Shown here piece by piece: positions 1 through 11,503 of a DNA stretch of 64,000 nt. The notes beneath the pieces are model-generated. The model had not been told where the DNA came from. It made no database searches and saw nothing but the letters and a program-made list of their open reading frames with translations. Source of the stretch: Tubiluchus corallicola (Eukaryota; Priapulida; Priapulimorpha; Priapulimorphida; Tubiluchidae). Location of the stretch: assembly GCA_030141605.1 (NCBI GenBank), contig JAQGDQ010000021.1, forward strand, positions 930,001 through 994,000. The letters are read 5' to 3'. The first letter of the stretch is position 1; each line of letters begins with the position of its first letter. Made by a program: the position numbers and the translations under genes.

Positions 1-1628
1 GTAAATTAATAAGCAGAACGAGAAAATTAATGACAAAGTATCTAACTAAATTAAGAAAATTCGCTAAAGACAGCGAAACAGCGAAAAGAAAAACAGCATA
101 CCCAGAAATGGTTAGCTTCGAACACAGAAAGAAGTCTTCAAGTGCTTTACAGTCATTATCCGTGTAGCAGTGCAGTTCCATGCACAGCACCAAGAAGTTA
201 ACGAGAAGCTGTCAAAGCGTTCAGTTCGTGACCAAAGCTCACGCCAATCTCTGAGTAAACGTTTTCACTAGTTGCCCTTGTTAAGCCTTCAAACACCACG
301 GAGGCTATTGAACATTGCACTTGCAATATGGCCTCTACAGCAAGAGGATGAGATCATATGTTAACACAAGGCAAAGTGGGCAACTAACTGAATCATTTCC
401 GCTATGGTGCGCCACGCGTAAATAAAGATAAAGATCTTATTAGCTTAGATGACATTATCCTCTTCACTCAAATCCCACTGAAATGTCACAGCAGTTTATA
501 AACTGTATATTTATTATCTACATTAAGTTCGATAATGCGTCTTGTTGATTATATACGTTTAAGTTAAACAGAAGGAAATGAATTACAAATCTCTACAAAT
601 AAATTATCATTATCATTACGTGTAACAAATTTTACGGTTTGTTTATTGTTGTCTGCCATTTTTTACCTAGCCTAAGTTGTTCATCTGATGTGTTTACGTG
701 GTAATAGTTACATTTTTCGGGTACGGTATCAGCAATTAATATAAATAAGAAGTGTGAAAATGATCAATTTTGTCCTATCTGGGTTTCGAAGCATTACCCT
801 TTAAACGCAACGACGCAGTGTAGTTTAAAGATTATTCTTTAGACTGATTACTGCACTGCCGTAGTGGTGCATTAATGCATTAACTACTTATGTCACAGCC
901 TCACAGAGGCATTAGCTAATTCGGTGTTGATATATCATCGAATTCCGTAACGAAATACCCAAGTGTATCTAAAAATAGTTCGGCAATTATTGTTCACCCT
1001 ATTACGATGCCACAACCAGAAGCAGCCATTCATTCATAAAAACGTAATGCTACGCGTGCTGCACTCGAAAATAATACCTTTTAATGCAAGGTCGTCGAGT
1101 ACGTAGCAATATAACACAACAAATAGGCTTTATTACTGTTTATTTGGCGAATTAATAAGTAATGAATCTTATATTGCACAGTTGTGTGAAAGTATGCATT
1201 ATTAATAAGCAAAGCGTATCTCAATAACGATGTTACTCAACATTGTGAGTGACTGGTGATATTGACTGGCGGCAATGATATTATTTATAGTATAGCAGCT
1301 GACGAATGGAAAACGGCGACATTAAAACGAATTTCTATAATGGCGACTAAAACGCAAAATTAAAATTATTCTGCTAAGATGCCGAAGAATATCCACTTTT
1401 CACGAAAAGTTTGCGAGCGGTTAGTATTCCTGAAACTTCAAAGCGATGTTCTCGAAAGAGACGTTTTCAAACAACACAATTTTCAAAGCCACCACCATCA
1501 CCCATCAGGTAAGTGCAGTGTTGGACTGATGGAAGGATTTTTCTGGTTGCTGTGGTTTTCAGGTAAGACACAAGAAAATGCCAATTCGTAACGGTAATAT
1601 TGTTTAGTTTAAACTTTATTTATTTATA
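1..1628. other. Intergenic, no gene recognised
   Basis: AT-rich sequence in which I see no conserved protein, RNA gene or clear repeat. A 70-codon open frame at 1379-1591 has no recognisable motif and ends beside the LINE fragment; I do not call it. Confidence 0.5.
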
Positions 1629-2363
1629 GTGGATTTACAAAACAGACTGCGTAATATAAAAATAAATAATTCCTCAATTGAAATCACTCAGGAAATAAAA
1701 TTTTTCGGAATTATTCTAAATGAACACTTGGATTGGAAGCCACACATAGATATGATCAAGAGTAAAATTTCAAACAATATAGGTGTAATATGCAGGACTA
1801 AAAATTACTTTACCAAATTACATTTAATAACACAGTACAATTTGCTTAATGTTGTCATACTTCACATACTGTTGTACACCTTTGGGACATACATATGCAA
1901 CTAATATAAATAAACTACGAGTTATCTAAAGAAAATTTCTTAGAATCGGTTGTAAATTGTTGTAATCTTAGAACACAGTATCTTAGTTTAACGTGTTTCA
2001 AAACTAATATTTGGACACTGTAATGATAATTGCTACATACATGTATAAAACTACATACAATTTCGTTCCAACAGTCTTTAATAACAGTTCAACTTAATAA
2101 TCGACATTATGTAACCGGAATAAATGAGTTTGTCATTAATTTTATGTAGAACAGACGTGGCACGGCAATTCATTGCAAGCGTCAGTCCAAGACTTTGGAG
2201 TGGCATAGATGATGAACTAGAAACGATTCAGTCAAAACAAAAATTTAAAACGAAATATAAAGTACTGATTTTGGATAAATATAATATTTCTCAACATCCT
2301 ACACTTATTGCATTAGCCATACCACAATCCCGGGGCAGATTATACACAGAATTACACCACTGA
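1629..2363 (+). mobile_element. Decayed non-LTR retrotransposon (RT C-terminal part)
   Basis: Two open segments in one orientation (1629-1904 and 2124-2363) read like the end of a LINE reverse transcriptase. The first contains FFGIILNEHLDWKPHI followed by a KSKISNNIGVICR-type stretch, which is the usual segment after the RT palm (F-L-G-hydrophobic, D-x-x-L-x-W, H-I). The second has ARQFIASVSPRLWSGIDDEL and then QSKQKFKTK, the familiar R-x-S/W-x-x-L-P and F-K-x-x-L-K tail. The stretch between them is broken by stops. There is no endonuclease and no intact catalytic YxDD motif, so this is a dead 5'-truncated copy. The clade (Jockey-like or CR1/L2-like) cannot be fixed by eye. Confidence 0.75.
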
Positions 2364-2977
2364 TTAATTTTTAGAGCCGACGTAAATGTTGCACAATCTA
2401 CTGTCTTTCTCCCTACAACTTCCACTGACAGAACCTTCTTCCTTTCCTGTGCGATCTCATCTTTCCTGCTGTTCTTCTTTAGTTCATATGTCGGTGAACT
2501 TATAGAAGCCTTTATTTCTCTAACTGCAGTATAATAATTATTATTCTTTTATGATAACGATAGTGCACGAGGCCTAATGTTGCCGTATGAAATAATAGTA
2601 TTACTAGTTTGTCGCCATGTATTGAATACTATTACTGTACTGAACGTGGTAATAATAAAATGTCAAACTTCAGAAAAAGAAACGGCAAGTAGATTTCGTT
2701 AAAAATAAATATATTTTTTAATATTGTTTAATACTCTGCAAACTGGGATCAATACCCAGTAGGGTGTCTATTAAACGTATCTCGTTGTGGCGGGATCAGA
2801 ATCTAGTTTGCTATTAAGAATAGCCCTCTAAGATATTCTGAACCGAGAGGTTTCTTAGCCACGTTCGGATGTGCATAAAACGCTTCCTGAATGAGGTAAT
2901 AACTAACGAGAAACAGTACAGTAGATAAAACATCTCACAAGCCGTTTTCAGTGGCCCCCATCCATCTGCTGACTAGG

Positions 2978-3323
2978 CTCAGCACCTGTTTCCTTCGCCA
3001 CAAACTCTGCGACCTTTGCCATTTCGCAAGATTTTAGGTCACTCGGACAGTAGACGCTTAACGACAAGCTGCGCACGGGAAGATGCTAATCAGCGCTAGC
3101 TTGCCGCATTTGTTCATAGCCTAGTGTCCACTGGGCACTGGAGAAATGACCATGATCTGCTAAGCCGGTCACGGCTGTTCTCTGAAAATGTCACGTGACA
3201 TATTTTTAGCTACCACAAAGACACTTTTGAAGCTAATGAAGAACAATTGAATAATGGCAGGTTATCAATCCACAAAATCTGATTAGGCTCCTACACAACT
3301 AACCAATTTGTCACTTTTATAAC
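2978..3323 (+). repeat. Left arm of large inverted repeat
   Basis: This stretch matches the reverse complement of 6902-7205 over most of its length, for example CTCCTACACAACTAACCAA and GGGCACTGGAGAAATGACC. It carries about 50 extra bases (around 3172-3222) missing from the other arm. With that arm it bounds a 4.2-kb block. Confidence 0.8.
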
Positions 3324-3960
3324 CCCGCACAATCAGATTCAAAAGTCCTAAACATTCTCACAAAAAGTTCACGTCTGACGTAGCCATCCAGAATAAAGCC
3401 TGCAATAAATTTTCTTAAAACACGCATTACCGATTTTAGTGCTGCTTGAGATTTATTTTATTACTAGCTAATCAGCCCAGTATCCCATTTAATTTTGTGA
3501 TCTTAAAGGTCTGCAGCCAGAAGACGTAACGTTTGGCTAGTATTTCGACAGTTTTTTTCTCATGCGCTCTGACTAGGTTCTCTTGATTTGTACTCGTTAA
3601 TAAATTATGGTGAGTGATCGCAGATACTGAAAGGTAGCTTCTTACAGCAAAATTACGTGTTTCTTGCAGTAAATGGACATAATTACAGCAGACTAATTTA
3701 GTACACAAAGTCTGTACAATAATAAATATACCTTAGTCAAATTAGACTTACATCAATACATTAGATTACACCTCGCACTATAGGCACCTGCTTGCAGCAG
3801 CGTCTACAGCACAATCTATAGGAAATCCACTGCTCCATTATTATGTAACAAACGTTAGTTTTCAAAACTCCAAAATAGACTAAGCTCACACATTTGTCAG
3901 ATAAACCTCAACAGAGGCAAGTTGGAGATTCTCCTCACATCCAATAAAAGGCTAAGTTTG

Positions 3961-4012
3961 GAACTTAGCGACCGAAGTTAAGTAATGCTAGGCCTGGCTA
4001 GTGACAGGTATA
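3961..4012 (+). repeat. 5S-rRNA-like segment (probable SINE remnant), copy 1
   Basis: The run with GAAGTTAAGTAATG followed by GGCCTGGCTAGTGAC resembles the 5S rRNA internal control region (GAAGCTAAGCAG and GGCCTGGTTAGTACT). It is too diverged and too short to be a functional 5S gene. Similar segments at about 30981, 48475 and 52755 suggest a 5S-derived SINE family. Confidence 0.5.
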
Positions 4013-4829
4013 TGACAGCTAGGAAAATCGCTTCTTCTGGGTGATTGCAATCGTCTTTCAGTGTCTGCTTATTTAACCCTTTTCAGAAAGAAGGGAAGTG
4101 TATGTAAATGTACACCGGAATGTGGGTAAGACAGTGAAATACACCTCAGCCGGTTTAGTTGATAATGAAGTACGTGCCTCATCCATCACTTATTATCATA
4201 ATATTGTGACGCTGTTAAGTGCCAAACTGTACAAGACATAACAAAGGCGAGGGGTTTTAAGTTCACTAGATCTCTCTAAAGAAAGGTTAATTTGTCAACT
4301 GAACTTCTGATGACGCTACGTAAGACGGTATCGTCACCTCAAATACAGGTTAAGTTTGGAGACTTTCCCCGCCCCGGAGAGAAGCTAGGTTTTTGGATAC
4401 GAACGCTGCTCTCAAATTTCCACTCATTCAGCTGGTTCCACTTTTACAACTATTCAAGCCAGCAGTGTTTGCGGGGTTATTCTAAGACAGTCTTGCTGAT
4501 GCATACTGCTGGGCAACCCCAAGCGGTAAGTCTGACTGCTCAGAAAAGAAAATAACCAATAATACAAGCGATCAATAACCGCTAATAAACCATCGTTTAC
4601 ATTGCGATGTAGTTATGGACACCACTGTGGAAGAGAAACTAGCTGTACATAATGAAGCAGTTAGCTCACATAAGTGTTCCTTCGCTGATCAAGTCTTCGA
4701 CAAGAATGGCTTCTTCCTGTGATCTCAGCTGATAAGTCTACATTTGTGTGGTCTTCTCTGACTTTTCGACATTTATAACCTAAACTCTATAGCCCGAGAT
4801 ACACGTAACATGTAATTGAGAGGTAACGA

Positions 4830-5319
4830 GTAAATAAACGAGAAGAAAAGTTAATTTTAAAGTATATTTAAAAACTTTCCGTACAAAGTTTATATTACTT
4901 AGCATTATACTGATAGACTTATGTAATTTAAAAAGGAAATTCGTAACAATTTCAAATGTTCGCACCACATGGTAAAACAGCACTGCATCGCCATCCCAGT
5001 GTGTATCACTGATTCACCAAAAACACATTAATGATCTTACTGAAAATTGATACTTTTGCTTAGTTAGCGAATAGTGTGTTACGAATCGCCTGATTATTTT
5101 TTCAAACTTTACGCAATGTTATCTAAACTTGTTTCAAACGACTTATCGTGAAAATAGCTGCGCCTAACGGTCATCATGAGAGTTTAATTTACAAGATTTA
5201 TACAGTACTACTGCTAACGTAAGCCCTGTATACAACAAGACAGCATGTAAGGGATACAAAATGCCACTTAAGACAATTTTTAAAGCTTCATTTACGAAGA
5301 GTGTTTTCTTGTGCTTTAA
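4830..5319. repeat. TTAA-bounded MITE, family R1 copy A
   Basis: About 490 bp sharing many blocks with 7429-7933, 36404-36912 and 56417-56791, for example GTACAAAGTT, GCCATCCCAGT, CAAACTTTACGC and TATCTAAACTTGTTTCAAAC. The right end reads TTCTTGTGCTTTAA, a TTAA-terminated inverted repeat of the family. The left boundary is blurred. It has no coding potential. It lies inside the inverted-repeat block 2978-7205. Confidence 0.7.
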
Positions 5320-5414
5320 AAATTGTCGCCTGTTCAGAGCATAGATGGGCGGCCGCTAAAGCCATCCAAACTGGACAAGAAAGCGTTAGCATCTGTACAT
5401 GGGTGAATTTATAG

Positions 5415-5906
5415 CAGAGGCGGCTCGTAGCTAAAATTAGTGGGGTGCTGCAAAATTAAAATTCTTTTAGCCATTGTTTTAATACTGTGTAAAACGAAAC
5501 AAACAGATGAAATTATAATTTTAAACAAAAAAAACTGATTTAAACATAACCTTGATAAACTCCTAAACAAAAAATGTTGTTTTCTTATGAATAGCCTAAA
5601 TTGTCGCAGTTCAAGAAGATGCCGATACACGGCTTTTAAGCACGTACTGCAGTGAGCGACAGTACTCTTTCTACCTAAAGTACAGCGTCGTATCTCAGAC
5701 ATGTGCGCATGGCCGCATGCGCACAGCAGCCAAACACCATGTTACTTGGGCTGTGAAGCAAATTGTACTTTCCTCACGTGCTCCGGTTCTGCACAAGTAC
5801 TGTATAAAGAAAGAACTAAAGATTATTATATTGAATATTATCGATAATAATGAGTGAAAACAGGGGGTGCTGCAGTACAACAGTACCTATACACGAACCG
5901 CCACTG
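5415..5906. mobile_element. hAT-like MITE with perfect 8-bp target duplication
   Basis: This 492-bp element begins CAGAGGCGGCTCGT and ends with the complement of CAGTGGCGGTTCGT (12 of 14 terminal bases match). A GGGGTGCTGCA motif sits near each end. It is flanked by the perfect 8-bp direct repeat ATTTATAG at 5407-5414 and 5907-5914. An 8-bp duplication and CAG...CTG ends are hallmarks of hAT transposition. No transposase frame exists inside, so this is a non-autonomous element. The intact duplication implies little change at its edges since insertion. Confidence 0.9.
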
Positions 5907-6901
5907 ATTTATAGGTTCATTGTCTCTTCGTATATTCGACCTAATTATCTTCGTGAATTGATGTAATGTTCCAGTCAGGTCACAGCCATCAACATTAAGA
6001 ATGCTTTGCTGTTGTGTGCAGGTTCTTGGCTCCCAGAGTGTAAAATGTATTTGAAAAACGATTTTTCCATACAGAGACGAGCACCGACATTTCAATACAT
6101 TAAGCTGTACCCTATAGGCCTACTTGTGAAAATAGTCGCAATGAAACAGCCTTTTAATATTAAATATACATCTTATATTTGCATGCTAGCTGATTTTGCT
6201 GCTTGCAAGATTTATCCAAGAAATCTAATATAACTTAGTTTGGAAATTTAACAGATTAACCAACATAGAAATTATGGTTAAAAAGGGAATTCATCTAGCG
6301 CCCATATACCAGCAGGTTTAATGCATACTATGCTACGCTGAAAAAACATCTGCGAGAAAACATCATTGACTTGTTAAAAAAAATCTTCCCGTTAATCAGG
6401 TTACATGTGGCTGGCACTGTATATCATGCCCCGCGAAACCCATTAAAATGAAAAGATTTCCCAAACAGTAACAAGTCGTAAAACACTGACTATATGAACA
6501 GTTCTTATTTCAACAAACCCTCGAAGAGAAAGAGTTTCGGGTACCGGTCAAATTCGCAGTTGTAATGAAACGAGCAGCGGACACTAAAAAGCAATTAATT
6601 CAGTCAATCAATAAAAAATTATCAAAGGGACTCGGAACACACGATGGCTTTCAATATACTTTAGTTTTGAGAACACGAGAATTCGCTTTAATTTCAACGG
6701 CTATTGATGCAAGCAGCAAGAGCAAACGTATTTGATAAATATCTTTCAAGTGTAGACTACCACTGAATATTTCGCAGCCGGCTAATAAGCTGAAAGAGAA
6801 ATATACACTAATAGTTCTAGAACATACCTGCGTATAACTGTGGGAATAAGCAGGTATTTATGATCACACCAAATTTTTGGTAACAAAAATCTAGACCAGC
6901 A

Positions 6902-7205
6902 GGTTGTAAAAGTGACAAATTGGTTAGTTGTGTAGGAGCCTAATCAGATTTTGTGGACTGATAACCTGCCATTATTCAATTGTTTTTCATTAGCTTTAAA
7001 GGTGTTATGATGTGACCGGCTTCGCAGATCATGGTCATTTCTCCAGTGCCCAGTGGGAATGGATAACTGCAGCTGATGAATAGCGCTGATGAATATCGTT
7101 CCGTGTCCAGTGTGTTGTTAAACGTCTGCTGTCCGAATGACCTAAAATCTTGCTGTACTACAAAGGTTGCAGATTTTGTGGCGAGGGAAGTAGGGGTTAG
7201 GCAGA
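6902..7205 (-). repeat. Right arm of large inverted repeat
   Basis: Inverted partner of 2978-3323. The two arms are alignable by eye over about 300 bp, and the intervening 3.6 kb holds a 5S-like segment, MITE copy A and the hAT-like MITE. Confidence 0.8.
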
Positions 7206-7428
7206 ACTTTAGTTCGGGATTCTGCAGTTAAGTAGCGTCAAAAACCATGCTCTCACATTTATTAAGCTTACGGGCAAGCTCCCCGTGTTTTTAACAGATT
7301 TTTGTAGTGTATGAACTTTCTAAACTAAGACGAGATTCTTGCACGAAAATAACGCATAAGAAAATAAGCTGATAGAAACAACGTTTTGCAGTTAATTTAC
7401 AGGCTAGCTTACCAGAGTAGAAAATCTA

Positions 7429-7933
7429 TTTAAAGGATAATAAAAGGCAATTTTAAAATATGTCCCAAAAAACTTTCCACACAAAGTTAGCATTATGCTC
7501 ACCTGCTTGAAAGGCTTATGTAACTTGAAAAGAACATTTTTAGAAATTTAAAATGTTAGCACCAACTGGTAAACTGTCACTGATCCATCATCCCAGTGAT
7601 CACTAATTCACGAAAACACATTACTAATCTTTTCGATAAGATAAAGTAATTTATACTTTTGTTAAGTTAGCCAAAAGTGCGCTACGAATGGTATGACTGT
7701 TCTTCAAACTTTACCGAATGGTTTATCTAAACTTGTTCTAAACGACATTGTTAAAATGTCTAAATGCACCTAACAGGCATCGTAGTAGTTTAAATTTTCC
7801 AAGTTTTATATAGTTTTAAATAGCATTGCTGCTAACGCAAGCTCTGTGCACTATGATGCAATATGCACTTGATACGAAATTTCACACAAATTGTTTTCGT
7901 TTTATATAAGTAAAGGATTTTCTTGTACTTTAA
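7429..7933. repeat. TTAA-bounded MITE, family R1 copy B
   Basis: The left end is TTAAAGGATAATAAAAGG and the right end is the complement of TTAAAGTACAAGAAAATCC, giving an imperfect terminal inverted repeat with TTAA at both edges. Internal blocks match copies A, C and D (CACAAAGTTAGCATTATG, AAAGGCTTATGTAA). No protein is encoded. Confidence 0.8.
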
Positions 7934-10559
7934 AATTTATACAGGTATTACAATACTTTACAGTCAATCAGGAGGCTTACAGAACTGAAACTAAAAGTCC
8001 TCACAAAACTGCAAAAGTGAACATTTAGGAAATTGGAAATATTTTTCAAAAACTGGTGAATGTCATCTAGATGATGCAGCGCCAAATTGGTTAATGAGAT
8101 ATATACAATCACACTAGCCTTTCTCACTTTTGAATAGTAAGATATAAACTTAGCAGATACTAGACACTACTTCCACCATATACAGGCTCTGGTAAATTTA
8201 CAACAAATAATAGGTTGATATGAGATTTTTGTTTACATAATATTCACGATCAAATAGATCTAGCCGCCGATGATCAAATTTGCTTTCGAGGAGTTGTGCA
8301 CGACACCCGGAAGTTGTAACATACTCCGGAAGTTGGTGAAGAGTGTAACATCATAAGCAGTGTACTGAGTTGAAGCTGCGCTTAATATACAGTATTATCT
8401 AACCGAAATAACGATATCAATTACATAATATTCAGTTAAATCAATCAGATTCAATATGTCATAACAAAAATGGTTTAGAACGCAGTGCACACGCTTAGTT
8501 AAATTATTTACCAAATTCGTGAATGAACAAGTATTGATGCAATGAATCCATATTTGAAAGTTTAAACGTTTGTTTATGTCATATAATCCAATCCAACAGA
8601 GGCATCTTACCCAAGTTTGTACGTCCACTCAAAGTTATAGGCTTAAAAAGTCGGAGGGTGGGGAAGTATGGCAACTGAAACTCTCCAGAAGCAACTTTTC
8701 AGAAATTCACCCACCCGTGTACTGACCATGCTCAGCACTGCATTACTGTGGCCACTAAGCAGATATTGTGACAATTCAGTTCTTCCATGTTGTGGACTAT
8801 CACCCTAGGTATGTAAATTATTTTATGTTAGGTACAGATCAATATGATAAACCTGTTCCACAAAGTTATATCCCTGGTAATATTGACCGACACAGGTAAA
8901 GCCTGGTATGCCTGGTATACAATATATACAGTTTTTTATGCACCCATGGATGCATTGTCAATAGATGTGAATGCATCAAGTATATCGGCCAAAAAAAACT
9001 ATGCGAACTTAAAGTAGCACGTGTTCTAGCGAAAATTAGCAAACAGAATTAGGAAATGTGATGACACGATTTTGGCTTCCACAAGTCAAAATACATAAAG
9101 CAATATATCAAATGCACGATTCCAGAAATTGAAAATGTTCTTGCGGGAAGACCTAGAGAATGTGAGCTTTTGTCTGAAAGAATGCCCCCTTATCTGCAAT
9201 TTTTAATTCGAATTAATGCAACACTAGCATGATTCTTATTTTCACCATGACACTGATATGGTGTGATTCTGCCAGGTGCTGAACCAGCGACCCCTGAGGA
9301 AAACCAAAGCACACTTTCACTGAGCTATCTTACACATTTTACGTCTACATGTTATGTACTTATTTAGTGCAAAAAGTGATGTAATTTCATCAACACAGCG
9401 ATATCAATTAATTTCGGTTGCATATAATTTTTGCAGGACTGCATTACTGAACGAAAGGTCAGAGAACGTCCAATCTGAATACTATCACATACATCCAGTA
9501 GTTCGATTACAACGTAGTGAAACTGCTAAATCACACAAAACCTAATTTTAGGCAAACAAGTCAACCAACAAGTAGAGTAGACATGAAAATAGATAGATTG
9601 CAAATAAAGTTCTAGGCAGAGCAAGCTATAGATGTTAGTGTGTTAGTGTGTTCGGGTGTTAGTGTATTAATGAGTCTTCTAAAAGTAGAATAATAACTTT
9701 TTTGTTAAATGAAGGTACTGAAACGACTTCTTACCTTTTAAACGACTGCAAGTATCTTTTTCGAAATACGACATGTGTAGTTCAACCAAACTACACTTAT
9801 CAGCACCAGATTTCTGTTTAATAACAATATTCACTTCTGCTCTTATCAAAATAAACAAAGTTTCACGAGATTATCACTCATATAATCACTAAAAAGTTAA
9901 ATACCGCTAGAAAATATTTACAGCAAAAACTATGAACGTTTTGGAAGTATCACTGCCAACTCGATAACCACGACATCCACTTAGTTATAATCACCCACAT
10001 AGTCAAAGTAGGCCTACATCAAATGTATTATTTAGTCCCCATTAAAAGGGTTTTTATAACGCCCTGCAAACGTTAATATAAGTGAACGAAAAATTGATGT
10101 GACCAGTCCAGTAACATCGCTAGGCAAAATAAGGCAGTATTTCACATTAATTTCAGTCAATTTGCATCAATAACAGTAATTTTGCTGCCTATCGATTACA
10201 CAATGCAACCCGATACACAAAACGCGATATCTCACCTGTAATGTCAACATGCAACGACTAGCTCAAGACTAGAAACATACACAGACCGACAGACGTGTCA
10301 CCACACAAAACACTGTCCAAACAAGTACAGAAATCATTGCATACTAACGTTTATTAGCCACCATACGCGTTTAAAATCATCTACAAAAATATTTTGAATG
10401 GCTAGAAACACACATGTTCTTAACTGAAAATGAACCGCTTGAGTGAAGTGGGACTTGACATGCACTGTATCATAACATCCACGCCGTCCTGGCGTAACCA
10501 ATCCATTGCAGAAACTACACGCACGGCATGAAAAACCAATTTAGAAATTCGTCTGAAAC
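7934..10559. other. Intergenic, no gene recognised
   Basis: AT-rich, with only short open frames that show no family resemblance. I see no RNA gene or definable repeat. Confidence 0.5.
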
Positions 10560-10565
10560 ATGTAT

Positions 10566-10725
10566 CTTGGGGTGACAGTAATAATGATTGCACTGATAAT
10601 GAATATGATGATAATGATGATGACAATGATGACGATGACGACGATGACAACTATGACGATGATGATGATAATAATAATGATGATGATATCAATGATGATG
10701 ATTACTATGACGATAGTGATACTAA
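10566..10725 (+). repeat. ATG/ATGACG trinucleotide-rich low-complexity tract
   Basis: An interrupted GAT/ATG/ATA array. The open frames it creates on both strands (poly-Met/Ile on +, poly-Ser on -) are artefacts of the repeat. Confidence 0.85.
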
Positions 10726-10929
10726 CGCCAATGAGAAAATGGCATCATTATAGGATGACAAAGAACTGCATGTCATCCTGTTCAGTTCTAAAAATATTTC
10801 TTCGCACAAAATGCGTCCACACTTCGCTTTTTCTGCCCTGTGTTGGCCATACGGCAACGGCGATGAAATTGTGTAATTTATTATAAAGTTTTTTTTACAA
10901 TACTTCCGTTTAAAATAAAAATGTAGTAT

Positions 10930-11040
10930 TTCCATTGCCTCAATTTATTCATACGATCGTTTGTTCATTATTCATTTATTCATTCAATCATTCGTTCATG
11001 TATTATTAATTGATTTATTCAGCCATTCATTCATTATCAC
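10930..11040. repeat. ATTC/TTCA-rich simple repeat
   Basis: A degenerate tract of TTCATT/CATTCA tetranucleotide-like units, AT-rich and non-coding. Confidence 0.6.
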
Positions 11041-11408
11041 TAATTTTTAAATCAGCTGTCAAAATGAGGCTTTATGTTCCGTTAATGTGAAAAATAATTA
11101 TCAATTTTCTCTTAGCTGTTCTGCAGACAGGAACGTGGCTAATAAAATTAGTTTATTTTATTTCGTGCCTGTTACTAAGGCCGTTTTCGGTACATTTGAG
11201 CTAAATCTCGAAGTCACTTGGGCTATAATCCCGTAATCCCACCGATCAGAACAAGCTGTTTATTGGAGAGCCTGTGGATACCTAATCCATAACTTCCCAA
11301 ATGTCCTTTCAAATTCTCTAGTTTGTTAGTCTCAGGCCCAGCCGCAAATAAAAATCTAGGCCTACTGTGAGAGTGAGGAAGCGTGAGAAAGGGGACGAAG
11401 AGATAGTT

Positions 11409-11410
<2 letters not shown>

Positions 11411-11477
<67 letters not shown>

Positions 11478-11503
11478 AAGAGAGAGAGAGAGAAAGAGAG
11501 AGC
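11411..11503 (+). repeat. (GA)n microsatellite
   Basis: An almost pure GA run to about 11472, followed by interrupted GA/AAGA units. The apparent Glu-Arg and Ser-Leu open frames here are repeat artefacts. Confidence 0.95.

Noticed and set aside
10420-10886. Poly-Met/Ile and poly-Ser open frames
   Set aside because: Translations of an ATG/GAT trinucleotide tract; no conserved sequence outside it.
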